Counted from the stretch's first letter, positions 8,748 through 17,643 are shown. The stretch: DNA of 64,000 bases from Microbacterium oryzae (GCF_009735645.1 NZ_CP032550.1:1302001-1366000); one strand, 5' to 3'. The notes: generated by a model from the letters alone, not told the origin. Program-made: numbers and translations.

Positions 8748-9787
8748 CACACCACCATCCCGAACTGCTCGCTGAAGCGGACATCGCCCTCTGCCATGTC
8801 GCGCATGTCCTTCACGTCGCTGCGGAACATCAGCGTCCGCTCGACGCCCATGCCGAACGCGAAGCCGCTGTAGACCTCGGGGTCGATCCCCGCCGCGCGC
8901 AGCACGTTGGGGTTGACCATGCCGCAGCCGCCCCACTCGATCCAGCGCGCACCGCCCTTGAAGGTCGGGTGCCACAGATCGAGCTCGGCGGAGGGCTCGG
9001 TGAAGGGGAAGTAGTTGGTGCGCAGGCGCGTCTTCGCCTCCGCGCCGAAGAGCTGGCGCGCGACGTGGTCGAGCGTGCCCTTGAGGTGCGCCATCGTGAT
9101 GCCCTTGTCGACGACGAGGCCCTCGAACTGGGTGAACACCGGCAGGTGCGTCGCGTCGAACTCGTCGGTGCGGTACACGCGGCCCGGGCAGATGACGTAG
9201 ACCGGCAGGTCGCGCTCGAGGAGCGAGCGCACCTGCACGGGGCTCGTGTGCGTGCGCATGACGAGGTGGCGCTCGACCGGGTCGACGAAGAACGTGTCCT
9301 GCATCTGACGGGCCGGGTGGTCCTCGTCGAAGTTCAGCGCGTCGAAGTTGAACCACTCGTGCTCGAGCTCGGGGCCCTCCGCGATCTCCCACCCCATGCC
9401 GACGAAGATGTCGCCGATCTGCTCCTGCAGCAGGGTGAGCGGATGGCGCGCGCCCGTCCGCGTGCGGCTCGCGACGGCGGTGATGTCGATCCGCTCCGCC
9501 TCGAGGCGCGCGGACAGCTCGGCGGAGGCAAGCTCCTCCTCGCGGGCGGCGAGCGCATGGGTCACCTGGCCGCGGGCCTGGCCGACGAGCTTGCCGAACT
9601 CGGCCTTCCGCTCCTTCGGCACGCTGCGCATCTGCGCGTTGAACGCGGCGAGCGGCGACCCCTCCCCCGCGTGCGCGGCTCGGGCTGCCTTCAGGGCGGC
9701 GGTATCGGGGGCTGCGGCGATCGCGGCGAGCGCATCGGCGACCGCGGCCTCCACCCCTTCCGGAGTGATCTCGGGAGCATCAGACAC
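8747..9787 (-). CDS. pheS: Phenylalanine-tRNA ligase alpha subunit
   Basis: Catalytic class II subunit of the synthetase. Motif 2 (HTSPVQVRSL, then VICPGRVYRTDEFDATH) and motif 3 (GFAFGMGVERTLM) are present, and an N-terminal coiled coil precedes RTGARHPLTLLQEQI. I chose the GTG at 9787 (MSDAPEITPEG) because homologues start there and a TAGACT hexamer ends 8 nt upstream, as for a leaderless mRNA. An in-frame ATG at 9811 would add 8 residues but lies upstream of that box. Length from the GTG is 346 residues. Confidence 0.95.
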   Translation of the reverse strand: MSDAPEITPEGVEAAVADALAAIAAAPDTAALKAARAAHAGEGSPLAAFNAQMRSVPKERKAEFGKLVGQARGQVTHALAAREEELASAELSARLEAERIDITAVASRTRTGARHPLTLLQEQIGDIFVGMGWEIAEGPELEHEWFNFDALNFDEDHPARQMQDTFFVDPVERHLVMRTHTSPVQVRSLLERDLPVYVICPGRVYRTDEFDATHLPVFTQFEGLVVDKGITMAHLKGTLDHVARQLFGAEAKTRLRTNYFPFTEPSAELDLWHPTFKGGARWIEWGGCGMVNPNVLRAAGIDPEVYSGFAFGMGVERTLMFRSDVKDMRDMAEGDVRFSEQFGMVV

Positions 9788-9795
9788 GGAAGACA

Positions 9796-9801
9796 AGTCT
9801 A
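9796..9801 (-). promoter_or_regulatory. Candidate -10 box of pheST (leaderless pheS)
   Basis: TAGACT ends 8 nt before the GTG of pheS. No Shine-Dalgarno lies between them. The same hexamer precedes several other genes in this window. Confidence 0.5.
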
Positions 9802-9845
9802 GCCGTGCCATCCGTCGCCCTCCGCGCGGGCGCTCAGCGCCGGAC

Positions 9846-11297
9846 TCAGCGCGGTGCGTACATCGCGACGCCCTCGTACGTCCAGTTCCGGTCGGTCTCG
9901 CGGAGCTTGCGCGCCTCGGCCGCGTTGGCCGTGTAGAAGTGCTTCTCGAACTTCGCGCTCCAGAAGCGGTGCACGGGGACCGTGCCCGCCTGCCCCGAGG
10001 CGGCGGTGCAGAAGCCGACGCCCTCGTACGACCAGTTCTTGTCGCCCGAGCGCACCTTCGCCGCCTCCGCTCCGTTCGTCGTGTAGAAGTGCGAGGCGAA
10101 GGTCGACGACCAGAACCGGTGCACGGCGACGGTGCCGGCCCGGCATCCGCCATTCGACGCGGGCCAGACGCGGAAGTCGGTGCCCTCGTAGGTCCAGTTG
10201 GGGTCGGTGCGGCGCAGCGCGTCCGCCTCCGCCGCGTTCGCGGTGTAGAAGTGCGCGTTGTCGAACTTCGAAGACCAGAATCGGTGCACGGCGACGGTTC
10301 CCGAGGAGTCGGCCTTCGGTCCCCCGCCGCCGCGCGACGGCCCGAACCAGTCGGTGTAGTAGTTGTAGAAGTTGCGGTTGCCGTACGACGCGCACCGGTC
10401 GTTCGACGCGGCGTAACCTGCCGCGAGCGATGCCCGATTCGGCTGGTACGGCGTGTAGTAGTAGAGCGCCGCGGTCGCCTTGTTCTGGATCCGGACAGGG
10501 CCGGAGCCGCAGCTGGCATCGGGGTGCCAGCGCACCTGCGAGGTCTTGCCCACCGGATACCAGTTGAAGAAGCTGTCCTTGCTGTACCGCTGCAGCTGGT
10601 GCGCGGCCATGTACACCTGGTTCTGGAAGCCGAAGTAGCGCTCGTCGCACGCGGCGCCATCCGGGCACGCGTAGCCCATGGCGATGTCGTACCGCCAGTC
10701 GCTCGGCCAGTGGTGCGTGACGAGGCCCTGCTCCTTCTGCAGCATGACGAGCAGCACCTTCTCGCTCACCCCGCACGCACGCGACACCTTCGAGATGATC
10801 GTCCCGGCGGACTCGCGCGAGGCCCCCTGGTAGGTCTGCGTGCAGTAGGCATCGGCCTTCTTGGTCGCCGTGCGCTGCGCGAAGTCCTTCAGGCAGGTGT
10901 AGCCGCGGTCGCACTTCGGCGCCTTGCCCGTGATGAAGGACTGGATCTGCGCCGCCGTCATCGTGCCCGAGGTGTACATCGCGGCGTCGCTGATGAGGTT
11001 GCCGGCGTCGAAACCCGACAGGCTCACCGCGTGCGCGGCATCGTCCTGCGCCGCGTACTCACCCGGGTCGGCCTCGTCCTCGGTGTTCGACCCGACGTAG
11101 TCGCCTTCCTCCGGCGTGGGGATGTCGGCTGCGGGAGCCGCTGCCGACGGAAGCGGCGTCGCGGGCGCTGCGACCGCCGCGGTCGCGGGCAGCAGTCCGA
11201 TCGCGAGGATGGCCGAGACGACAGCTCCGAGGGCGGCCCGACGCAGACGGACGAAGGGCAGAGCGGCGCGGCGGGAGGTGGAGCGGGGGTGGGGCAC
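9846..11297 (-). CDS. Secreted protein with three HFYT (DUF5648-type) repeats
   Basis: A 483-residue exported protein. Residues 1-44 are a signal peptide (RR-rich n-region, hydrophobic core AALGAVVSAILAIGLLP, AVAA cleavage region). Residues about 60-320 form a cysteine-bearing domain (GYTCLKDFAQRTATKKADAYC, LLVMLQKEQGLVTHHW) of unknown function, seen in actinobacterial 'hemagglutinin'-labelled proteins; the EKVLLVMLQKEQGL segment recalls transglycosylase-like helices, but this is weak. Three repeats at about 333, 388 and 438 each read HRFW...HFYT..E......W.YEG, the DUF5648 pattern. It probably acts at the cell surface or on an extracellular polymer. The start is GTG. Confidence 0.75.
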   Translation of the reverse strand: MPHPRSTSRRAALPFVRLRRAALGAVVSAILAIGLLPATAAVAAPATPLPSAAAPAADIPTPEEGDYVGSNTEDEADPGEYAAQDDAAHAVSLSGFDAGNLISDAAMYTSGTMTAAQIQSFITGKAPKCDRGYTCLKDFAQRTATKKADAYCTQTYQGASRESAGTIISKVSRACGVSEKVLLVMLQKEQGLVTHHWPSDWRYDIAMGYACPDGAACDERYFGFQNQVYMAAHQLQRYSKDSFFNWYPVGKTSQVRWHPDASCGSGPVRIQNKATAALYYYTPYQPNRASLAAGYAASNDRCASYGNRNFYNYYTDWFGPSRGGGGPKADSSGTVAVHRFWSSKFDNAHFYTANAAEADALRRTDPNWTYEGTDFRVWPASNGGCRAGTVAVHRFWSSTFASHFYTTNGAEAAKVRSGDKNWSYEGVGFCTAASGQAGTVPVHRFWSAKFEKHFYTANAAEARKLRETDRNWTYEGVAMYAPR

Positions 11298-11314
11298 GCG
11301 ACCAGTATTCCAGA

Positions 11315-11344
11315 GCGGCCGCCGATCCCGTGACCGGCGGCCGC
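11315..11344 (-). terminator. Terminator hairpin after gluD
   Basis: Perfect 10-bp GC stem GCGGCCGCCG/CGGCGGCCGC with a 10-nt loop, directly after the gluD stop. It also separates the importer from the secreted-protein gene. Confidence 0.6.
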
Positions 11345-11355
11345 TGCGGATCCGG

Positions 11356-12264
11356 TCAGCGACCGCCTGCGGTGAGGTCGCCGTCGCCCTGCTGGGCGAT
11401 GACCGAGGTGACCGTGGCCTCCTCGTGACGACGCGGGTCGGCCGCGACGGCGTGCACGCGCGGGGACTTCCGCAGCCGCTTCTCCACGCGACGCGCGATG
11501 TACGACAGCACCAGACAGAGCGCGATGTAGATGCCGCCCATGACGATCGCGGCGGGGATGTAGGGCCGTCCGTACTGCAGCTGGCCGCCGATGAGCTTGG
11601 CCACGTAGAGCAGCTCGTCGTACGTGATGATCGAGCCGAGCGCGGTGTCCTTCAGCGTCACCACGAGCTGCGCGAGGATGACCGGGAGCATGGCGGTGAA
11701 CGCCTGCGGCAGCAGGATGAAGGTCATGACGCCGGTCTTGCGGAGCCCGATCGCGTAGCCGGCCTCCGTCTGCCCGTTGGGCAGGGAGACGACGCCCGCG
11801 CGGATCGCCTCGGCCATGACCGAGCCGTTGTAGGCGATGAGCGCGACGACGACCGCGACGTACGGGCTCACCGAGATGCCGATGCTCGGCAGGCCGTAGT
11901 ACATGATCATCATGAAGATGAGGACCGGGATCGCGCGGAACACCTCGATGATGACGGTGAACGGCGCGCGCACCCAGGCGTGGTCCGAGAGGCGGCCGAC
12001 CGCGAGGACGACGCTGAGCGCGAGCGCGCCGACGGCCGCCGAGAGGAATGCCAGCACGGTCGAGCGGAGTCCATGGAGGATCTGCTCCCAGATGAGGGAG
12101 TAGCTGAAGATCGACCACTTCTGCGCGCTGAGCTGCCCGGTGTCGATCATGAGCCAGATGATCCACGCGAACAGCGCGACGATCACGAGGACCGTCACCG
12201 CGCCGAGGATGCGATTGCGCAGGATGGCCCGGGGCCCGGGGACGTCGTAGAGGACCGAGGTCAT
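11356..12264 (-). CDS. gluD: Glutamate-type ABC transporter permease (GluD-like)
   Basis: Inner-membrane permease of a polar amino-acid importer, 302 residues. It has about six hydrophobic helices, the EFRAIPVL-type motif IIEVFRAIPVLIFMMI and the EAA-loop AEAIRAGVVSLPNGQTEAGYAIGL that docks on the ATPase. A charged cytoplasmic tail follows the last helix (RRVEKRLRKSP onward). The ATG overlaps the gluC stop by 4 nt. With GluA, GluB and GluC it matches the corynebacterial gluABCD glutamate importer; substrate specificity (glutamate, or glutamine/aspartate) is inferred. Confidence 0.9.
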   Translation of the reverse strand: MTSVLYDVPGPRAILRNRILGAVTVLVIVALFAWIIWLMIDTGQLSAQKWSIFSYSLIWEQILHGLRSTVLAFLSAAVGALALSVVLAVGRLSDHAWVRAPFTVIIEVFRAIPVLIFMMIMYYGLPSIGISVSPYVAVVVALIAYNGSVMAEAIRAGVVSLPNGQTEAGYAIGLRKTGVMTFILLPQAFTAMLPVILAQLVVTLKDTALGSIITYDELLYVAKLIGGQLQYGRPYIPAAIVMGGIYIALCLVLSYIARRVEKRLRKSPRVHAVAADPRRHEEATVTSVIAQQGDGDLTAGGR

Positions 12265-12908
12265 CGGATCACCTTCCAGCGGGTCTCGAGCGTTCGCTGC
12301 AGCCAGGACAGCAGCAGCACCATGACGACGAAGAAGGCCGCGATCCACAGCAGCACGACCATGGCCGGCTCGCCGCGCTCGCTGAGATTGGCGCGCATGG
12401 CGCCGAGCTCGATGACCGAGAACCCGGCGGCGATCGTCGTGTTCTTCAGCAGCGCGATGAGCACGCTCATCATGGGCGGCACGACCGAGCGCACGGCCTG
12501 CGGCAGGACCACGAGCGTCATGACCTGGCCGAAGGAGAGGCCGATGGCGCGGGCCGCCTCCGCCTGGCCGACGGGCACGGTGTTGATGCCGGAGCGCAGC
12601 GTCTCCGCCACGTACGTCGCGGTGTAGAAGCCCAGGGCGAGGATGGCCAGGGTCGTGTAGCTGACGTCCACGAGCTTCAGCGCGGGGAAGCCGAGCGCGA
12701 AGAAGAAGAAGATGAGCGTGAGCGGGGTGTTGCGCACGAAGTTCACGTACACCGTGCCGACCGCTCGCGCGATCGGGACGGGCGAGACGCGCATCGCGCC
12801 GACGATCAGCCCCAGGACGAGGGCCATGAGACCGCTCACGACGAACAGGCGCACGGTGTTGCCGAGCGCCAGTCCCCACAGGTCGAGGTTGTCGAGCAGG
12901 GTGCCCAT
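12261..12908 (-). CDS. gluC: Glutamate-type ABC transporter permease (GluC-like)
   Basis: Second permease of the importer, 215 residues with about five membrane helices. The HisM-type segment FVRNTPLTLIFFFFALGFP and the EAA loop AETLRSGINTVPVGQAEAARAIGL are clear. It probably pairs with GluD to form the channel. It follows gluB after a strong hairpin and overlaps gluD by 4 nt. Confidence 0.92.
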   Translation of the reverse strand: MGTLLDNLDLWGLALGNTVRLFVVSGLMALVLGLIVGAMRVSPVPIARAVGTVYVNFVRNTPLTLIFFFFALGFPALKLVDVSYTTLAILALGFYTATYVAETLRSGINTVPVGQAEAARAIGLSFGQVMTLVVLPQAVRSVVPPMMSVLIALLKNTTIAAGFSVIELGAMRANLSERGEPAMVVLLWIAAFFVVMVLLLSWLQRTLETRWKVIR

Positions 12909-12946
12909 GCACCGGCTCCTCTCAGGGGTCGGGGATCGGAAGGAAG

Positions 12947-12977
12947 CCGCGGCGGCCGTCGGAGACGGCCGCCGCGG
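12947..12977 (-). terminator. Strong intercistronic hairpin between gluB and gluC
   Basis: Perfect 14-bp GC stem with a 3-nt loop, placed between the gluB stop and gluC start. No U-tract follows. In binding-protein importers such stems stabilise the upstream message or weaken read-through, giving more binding protein than permease; that role is inferred. Confidence 0.6.
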
Positions 12978-12983
12978 TGGGGA

Positions 12984-13895
12984 TCAGTACTGGTCGACGG
13001 CGGGCTGCTCGGCCTCGACCCCGGAGGCGCCGAGGTTCTTGTCGAAGATCGCCTGCCAGACGTCTGCGCCGTCGCTCAGGGTCTCGTTGAAGTGCGTGCG
13101 CAGGGCGTCGTCGCCCTTCGTCAGGCCGATGCCGTACTTCTCCTCGGAGAACGGCTCGCCGACGACCTTCAGCTCCTCCGGGTTCTGCGCAGCGTAGCCG
13201 ATGAGGATGAGCTCGTCGGTGGTGACCGCGTCGACGGTGCCGTTGAGCAGGGCGTCCACGCACTGGGTGTACGTGTCGAACTCCTCGGTCTTCGCCTCGT
13301 AGTTGTCGCGGATGTTCTGGATCGGCGTGGAGCCGGTCGCCGAGCACACCGTGACGTCGGAGCTGAGGTCGGCGTCGGAGGTGATGTCCTCGTTGTCCGC
13401 CGCCACCAGCAGGCCCTGGCCGGTCTCGAAGTACGGGCCGGCGAAGTCGATCTGCTCCTTGCGGGCGTCGGTGATCGAGTAGGTGCCGACGTAGTAGTCG
13501 ATGTCGCCGTTGACGATGGCCTGCTCGCGGTTCGCGGACGGGATCGCCTCGAACGTGATCTGGTCCTCCTCGAAGCCGAGGGAGGCGGCCATCCAGCGCG
13601 CGATGTCGATGTCGAAGCCGGTGCGCTCGCCGGTCGTGGCGTCGAGGTAGCCGAGTCCGGGCTGGTCCTCCTTGACGCCCACGACGATCTCGCCGGCCTC
13701 GCTGGCGCGGTCGAAGGTGGGGCTCCCCTCGAGCTGGACGTCGCTCGCGACCTCCCAGGGGGTGCTGGTGCTGCCGGTGTCGCCTTCGGGGGCGGCGCTT
13801 CCCGTGCTGCCGGGGGTGCCGCTGTTGCAGGCGGTGAGGGCGAGCGCCGCCGTGACGGCGATCCCCGCGCTGGCGATGGTGCGGAATGTGCGCAT
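12984..13895 (-). CDS. gluB: Glutamate-type ABC transporter substrate-binding lipoprotein
   Basis: Extracytoplasmic binding protein of the importer, 303 residues. The N-terminus is a lipoprotein signal ending in the lipobox LTAC (about residue 20), so it is anchored in the membrane outer face. A Ser/Gly/Thr-rich linker is followed by the bacterial solute-binding family 3 fold (EIVVGVKEDQPGLGYLD, GFDIDIARWMAASLGF, FAGPYFETGQGLLV). The start ATG is set by the Shine-Dalgarno GAGAGGAC and the signal sequence; an upstream in-frame start would add 15 residues ahead of it. Confidence 0.93.
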   Translation of the reverse strand: MRTFRTIASAGIAVTAALALTACNSGTPGSTGSAAPEGDTGSTSTPWEVASDVQLEGSPTFDRASEAGEIVVGVKEDQPGLGYLDATTGERTGFDIDIARWMAASLGFEEDQITFEAIPSANREQAIVNGDIDYYVGTYSITDARKEQIDFAGPYFETGQGLLVAADNEDITSDADLSSDVTVCSATGSTPIQNIRDNYEAKTEEFDTYTQCVDALLNGTVDAVTTDELILIGYAAQNPEELKVVGEPFSEEKYGIGLTKGDDALRTHFNETLSDGADVWQAIFDKNLGASGVEAEQPAVDQY

Positions 13896-13964
13896 GTGCG
13901 CGTCCTCTCTCTCGGTTTTCGGTCGGACCGGAGCGCACATCGTCGTACGACTCCGGAGTCTGCG

Positions 13965-14705
13965 TCAGTGCGTGATGAGCTTCGAGAGGAAGTCCTTCGC
14001 GCGCGCCGACTTCGGCCGGGTGAAGAACTCCTCGGGCGTCGCCTGCTCGACGATCTGGCCATCCGCCATGAACACCACGCGGTTGGCGGCCTTGCGCGCG
14101 AAGCCCATCTCGTGCGTGACGACGATCATCGTCATGCCGTCGTGCGCGAGGCCGACCATGACGTCGAGGACCTCGTTGATCATCTCGGGGTCGAGCGCGC
14201 TGGTGGGCTCGTCGAAGAGCATCACCTTGGGGCGCATGGCGAGGGCGCGCGCGATCGCGACGCGCTGCTGCTGGCCGCCGGACAGCTGAGCGGGGAGCTT
14301 CGACGCCTGGTGTCCGACGCCGACCCGGTCGAGGAGCTCGCGCGCCTCCTTCTCGGCCTCGGCCTTCTTGAGCCCCCGCACGCGGATGGGCCCGAGCGTC
14401 ACGTTCTCGAGGATCGTGAGGTGCGAGAAGAGATTGAAGGACTGGAAGACCATGCCGACCTCGGCGCGGAGGTTCGCGAGGGCCTTGCCCTCCTTGGGCA
14501 GCTCCTTGCCGTCGATCGTGATCGTGCCGCTGGTGATCGTCTCGAGGCGGTTGATCGTGCGGCACAGCGTCGACTTGCCGGAGCCGGAGGGGCCGATGAC
14601 CACGACCACCTCGCCGCGGTCGACCGTGAGGTCGATGTCCTTCAGCGCCTGGAAATCTCCGTAGTGCTTCTGCACGTCCTTCACGACGACGAGGGGCTCT
14701 GCCAT
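13965..14705 (-). CDS. gluA: Glutamate-type ABC transporter ATP-binding protein
   Basis: ATPase that powers the importer, 246 residues. Walker A is [10 protein letters not shown], the Q-loop is in FQSFNLF, the signature is [15 protein letters not shown], Walker B is [14 protein letters not shown] and the switch histidine is in VVTHEMGFA. It is first in the gluA-B-C-D unit. The ATG lies 6 nt behind a TAGGGT hexamer. Confidence 0.95.
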   Translation of the reverse strand: MAEPLVVVKDVQKHYGDFQALKDIDLTVDRGEVVVVIGPSGSGKSTLCRTINRLETITSGTITIDGKELPKEGKALANLRAEVGMVFQSFNLFSHLTILENVTLGPIRVRGLKKAEAEKEARELLDRVGVGHQASKLPAQLSGGQQQRVAIARALAMRPKVMLFDEPTSALDPEMINEVLDVMVGLAHDGMTMIVVTHEMGFARKAANRVVFMADGQIVEQATPEEFFTRPKSARAKDFLSKLITH

Positions 14706-14711
14706 GGCTTC

Positions 14712-14717
14712 ACCCTA
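14712..14717 (-). promoter_or_regulatory. Candidate -10 box of the glu operon (leaderless gluA)
   Basis: TAGGGT ends 6 nt before the gluA ATG, with no Shine-Dalgarno between. Confidence 0.45.
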
Positions 14718-14785
14718 GGGCGTGACGGCGTCGCCGACGAACACCCCACGGGAGCTTTACCGAGTTGTGACGCCGACGCGCGGCG

Positions 14786-15592
14786 TCAGCCCGCCGAGCG
14801 CTGTGCGAACGCGGTCTCGTACAGGCACACGCTGGCCGCGGTGGCGAGGTTGAGCGACTCGGCCCGGCCGTAGATCGGCAGGCGCAGGGCGCCGTCCGCG
14901 AGGGCGAGCGCCTCGTCGTCGAGACCGCGCGCCTCGTTGCCGAACAGCCACCCGGTCGGCTGCGCGAGCGTGCCGTCCTGCCGGGCGGCGAGGAGGTCAT
15001 CGCCCTTCACATCGGCCGCCACCACGCGCAGGCCGGCGGCGCGCGCGCGCACGACCACGTCGGCCAGATCGGCGTTCACGGCGACGGGAACGTGGAAGAG
15101 CGACCCCGTCGTGGAGCGCACGACCTTGGGGTTGTACGGGTCGACGGTGCGCCCCGTGAGCACGACGGCGTCTGCGCCGGCGGCGTCGGCGGCGCGGATG
15201 ATCGTGCCGAGGTTCCCCGGATCGCGCACCTCCTCGCAGATGGCGATGAGCTTCGGCTCGGCGGCGAACACGTCCTTCACAGCGGTCGGGTTCTGCCGGG
15301 CGACCGCGACGAAGCCCTGCGGCGTGACGGTGTCTGCCATCGACTCCAGAACGGGCTCGGTGACGAACTCGATGTCGACGCCGGCGTCGACGAGCGCGGC
15401 GCGCAGGTCGGCGTGCTTCTCCAGAGCGGTGGGCGTCGCGTAGAGCTCGACGATGACGTCGGGCGCGTAGGCCACCGCCTCGCGGACCGCCTGCGGCCCC
15501 TCGAGGAGGAAGAGCCCCGTCTCCTTGCGGGCGTCGCGTCTGGCCAGCTTCGCTACCGCCCGCACGCGGGGGGATCGGGGATTCTCGAGCAC
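14786..15592 (-). CDS. TrmH/SpoU-family RNA 2'-O-methyltransferase
   Basis: A 268-residue SPOUT methyltransferase using S-adenosylmethionine to methylate a ribose in rRNA or tRNA. The N-terminal substrate-binding domain starts [21 protein letters not shown]. The knotted catalytic domain shows all three SpoU motifs: [17 protein letters not shown] (arginine nucleophile region), NEARGL and [13 protein letters not shown]. Which RNA it modifies (23S rRNA, as in TsnR/RlmB relatives) cannot be told from sequence. The GTG start lies 6 nt behind TAGACT; a GAGG in the same gap could also serve as Shine-Dalgarno. Confidence 0.9.
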   Translation of the reverse strand: MLENPRSPRVRAVAKLARRDARKETGLFLLEGPQAVREAVAYAPDVIVELYATPTALEKHADLRAALVDAGVDIEFVTEPVLESMADTVTPQGFVAVARQNPTAVKDVFAAEPKLIAICEEVRDPGNLGTIIRAADAAGADAVVLTGRTVDPYNPKVVRSTTGSLFHVPVAVNADLADVVVRARAAGLRVVAADVKGDDLLAARQDGTLAQPTGWLFGNEARGLDDEALALADGALRLPIYGRAESLNLATAASVCLYETAFAQRSAG

Positions 15593-15598
15593 GCCTCA

Positions 15599-15604
15599 AG
15601 TCTA
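15599..15604 (-). promoter_or_regulatory. Candidate -10 box of the SpoU methyltransferase gene
   Basis: TAGACT ends 6 nt before the GTG start. It lies just upstream of the rplT terminator stem, so this gene has its own promoter after the translation operon ends. Confidence 0.4.
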
Positions 15605-15613
15605 CGGACATGC

Positions 15614-15645
15614 GAAGAGGGCGCCCCTCGCGGGACGCCCTCTTC
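15614..15645 (-). terminator. Terminator of infC-rpmI-rplT
   Basis: Stem GAAGAGGGCG/CGCCCTCTTC located 17 nt after the rplT stop. It closes the translation operon. Confidence 0.7.
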
Positions 15646-15661
15646 GGGAGATCGTGTCAGA

Positions 15662-16048
15662 TCACGCAGCCGACTTCGGCGCGTTCACGTCGGCGGGCAG
15701 CGCGTTGCGCGCGACGTCGACGAGAGCGGCGAACGTGTTCGGCTCGTTGACCGCCAGCTCGGCGAGCATGCGACGGTCCACCTGGACGCCCGCGAGGCCG
15801 AGGCCCTGGATCAGGCGGTTGTAGGTGAGGCCGTTCGCGCGGCTCGCGGCGTTGATGCGCTGGATCCACAGGCGACGGAAGTCGCCCTTGCGCTGACGAC
15901 GGTCGCGGTACGCGTAGACGAGGGAGTGGGTGACCTGCTCCTTCGCCTTGCGGTACAGGCGCGAACGCTGACCGCGGTAACCCGAGGCGCGCTCGAGGAT
16001 GACGCGACGCTTCTTGTGCGCATTGACTGCGCGCTTGACTCTAGCCAT
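15662..16048 (-). CDS. rplT: 50S ribosomal protein L20
   Basis: Binds 23S rRNA early in 50S assembly. The 128-residue protein opens [18 protein letters not shown] and continues with the family-typical [12 protein letters not shown] and [18 protein letters not shown]. It is the third gene of infC-rpmI-rplT. In other bacteria L20 represses this operon; no matching operator fold could be confirmed here. Confidence 0.98.
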   Translation of the reverse strand: MARVKRAVNAHKKRRVILERASGYRGQRSRLYRKAKEQVTHSLVYAYRDRRQRKGDFRRLWIQRINAASRANGLTYNRLIQGLGLAGVQVDRRMLAELAVNEPNTFAALVDVARNALPADVNAPKSAA

Positions 16049-16080
16049 TCTTCATACTTCCTAACGAACGTGCGTCGCGC

Positions 16081-16275
16081 TCAGCGACCGAGGAGCTTCT
16101 TGACGACCTTGAGGTCGTTGCCCGAGATGACCTGGTCCTGGTTCAGACGGCGGGTGCGGCGGCTCGACTTGTGCTCGAGGTTGTGGCGCATACCTGCCTG
16201 CTGCTTCTTGATCTTGCCGCTGCCGGTGATCTTGAAGCGCTTCTTGCTGCCCGAGTGGGTCTTCTGCTTCGGCAT
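16081..16275 (-). CDS. rpmI: 50S ribosomal protein L35
   Basis: Small basic 50S protein of 64 residues beginning [20 protein letters not shown] and ending with the usual [11 protein letters not shown]. It is preceded by AAGGAAAG as Shine-Dalgarno and lies 32 nt from rplT. Confidence 0.98.
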   Translation of the reverse strand: MPKQKTHSGSKKRFKITGSGKIKKQQAGMRHNLEHKSSRRTRRLNQDQVISGNDLKVVKKLLGR

Positions 16276-16348
16276 CTTCTTCTTTCCTTGCGTCTGCGCC
16301 CCACGGGGCGACGTTGTGGCAACCCGCCGCAGCGGGAAGTTCTCGGGA

Positions 16349-16948
16349 CTACTCCCCTTCGGGAGCGGTGGTCTTCGCGTCGCGCTGCGCCTGCTTGTTG
16401 GCTGCGCGCGCGGCGTTCTGCTCGGCCTTCGCGTCGGACTTGTTCCGATGCGGGGCGATCACCATCACCATGTTGCGACCGTCGATCGTGGGCCGCGACT
16501 CGACCGATCCGAGCTCCGCGACGTCCTCGGCGAACTTCTGCAGCAGACGCACGCCCTGATCGGGACGCGACTGCTCGCGGCCGCGGAAGAGGATCATGGC
16601 CTTGACCTTGTCGCCGGCCTGCAGGAAGCCCTCCGCACGCTTGCGCTTGGTGTCGTAGTCGTGCTGATCGATCTTCAGGCGGAAGCGGACCTCCTTGAGG
16701 ACCGTGTTCGCCTGGTTGCGGCGCGCTTCCTTGGCCTTCTGGGCGGCTTCGTACTTGAACTTCCCGTAGTCCATGATCTTCACCACGGGCGGACGGGAGT
16801 TGGGGGCCACCTCGACGAGGTCGAGGTCAGCCTCCTGCGCCAGGCGCAGGGCCACCTCGATGCGGACGACGCCGATCTGCTCGCCTGCCGGGCCGACGAG
16901 TCGGACCTCTGGCACGCGGATGCGCTCGTTGGTGCGGGGATCGCTGAT
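16349..16948 (-). CDS. infC: Translation initiation factor IF-3, predicted AUC start
   Basis: Keeps 30S subunits free and checks the start codon. The 199-residue protein has the N-domain ([17 protein letters not shown]), linker, and C-domain ([34 protein letters not shown]). The family-typical start falls at an ATC codon, and AAGGAG lies exactly 6 nt upstream of it. That makes ATC the best start, in line with the non-AUG starts that let IF-3 limit its own synthesis in other bacteria. In-frame ATGs further upstream would add a long non-conserved extension encoded across the Shine-Dalgarno. Confidence 0.93.
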   Translation of the reverse strand: MSDPRTNERIRVPEVRLVGPAGEQIGVVRIEVALRLAQEADLDLVEVAPNSRPPVVKIMDYGKFKYEAAQKAKEARRNQANTVLKEVRFRLKIDQHDYDTKRKRAEGFLQAGDKVKAMILFRGREQSRPDQGVRLLQKFAEDVAELGSVESRPTIDGRNMVMVIAPHRNKSDAKAEQNAARAANKQAQRDAKTTAPEGE

Positions 16949-17179
16949 GCGGAACTCCTTGGGTCGGTATCCGAGCCACCGCGCCTGCGGGGATCGCGGC
17001 GCGGGCGGGAGAGTCATCAGCATCCACCCGAGCACGACGACATGCATCGGCTCGACACCCTGTGCAACTCGCGCGGACGCGAGCGGAGTGTGCATGACCC
17101 GGTAGCCTGGAACGGCAAGCGCGGGTGGGAACTGAATCCTCTTTCGTCCGGAGAACACTCCGGAGCCCGCAGAAGTCTA
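16949..17179 (-). promoter_or_regulatory. infC leader with TAGACT promoter
   Basis: A TAGACT -10 box at 17174-17179 would start a leader of about 220 nt before the infC start at 16948. It contains CTCCGGAG/TCCGGA palindromes near its 5' end and an AAGGAG at the ATC start. The long leader suggests control of the translation operon; no known leader family was recognised. Confidence 0.45.
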
Positions 17180-17193
17180 ACAGAGAGCGGACC

Positions 17194-17604
17194 ATGAGCG
17201 CCATTCCCGCGGACAACTCCCCCTTCGACGCCGAGCGCCACGCGCGCTGGGAGGAGCAGGAGCAGGCCGCTGCCGAGACATCCGCCGTGCGGGACATCGC
17301 CGATGTGGCGGCCGTGGAGGTCATCGCCTCCGGGTGCGTGCACCTCATGAGCGCCGCCGCCGTCAAGCTCGGACTCGTCGATGCGCCCGACGCCGACGGC
17401 TACGTCGACCTCGACGAGGCGCGCAAGCTCATCAACGCGCTGGCGGGACTCGTGACCGCCGCCGCACCCGAGATCAGCGACATGCACGCGCGTCCGATCC
17501 GCGATGGTCTGCGGTCGCTCCAGCTCCGCTTCCGCGAGCTGTCGGCAATCCCCGACGCCCCCGGTCAGGGCCCCGGCGAGAAGTGGACCGGCCCGGTCAT
17601 CTGA
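17194..17604 (+). CDS. DUF1844 family protein
   Basis: A 136-residue cytosolic protein of unknown function, conserved in Actinobacteria next to infC. The body ([20 protein letters not shown], then [19 protein letters not shown]) is predicted all-helical. The start ATG follows GAGAG and is chosen over an upstream in-frame extension lacking conservation. It is divergent from infC across a 245-bp spacer. Confidence 0.88.
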   Translation: MSAIPADNSPFDAERHARWEEQEQAAAETSAVRDIADVAAVEVIASGCVHLMSAAAVKLGLVDAPDADGYVDLDEARKLINALAGLVTAAAPEISDMHARPIRDGLRSLQLRFRELSAIPDAPGQGPGEKWTGPVI

Positions 17605-17614
17605 CTCGGCGGCG

Positions 17615-17643
17615 GACCGCCGGCCGGCGACCGGTCGGCGGTC
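17615..17643. terminator. Convergent terminator stem between DUF1844 and SseB genes
   Basis: GACCGCCG (17615-17622) and CGGCGGTC (17636-17643) form an 8-bp stem in the 37-bp gap between the two convergent genes, touching the stop of the minus-strand gene. Confidence 0.5.

Noticed and set aside
6117..8873. Very long open frames on the strand opposite pheT, and similar ones opposite argD, the secreted protein gene, ftsK and pnp
   Set aside because: They are Arg/Ala/Gly/Pro-rich, lack any family motif and mirror real genes with clear motifs. They follow from the high GC third-codon bias.
9788..9811. ATG at 9811 as the pheS start
   Set aside because: It lies upstream of the TAGACT box, and homologues start at the GTG.
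16949..17158. N-terminally extended IF-3 from upstream in-frame ATGs
   Set aside because: The extension would be translated through the AAGGAG site and has no similarity to IF-3.
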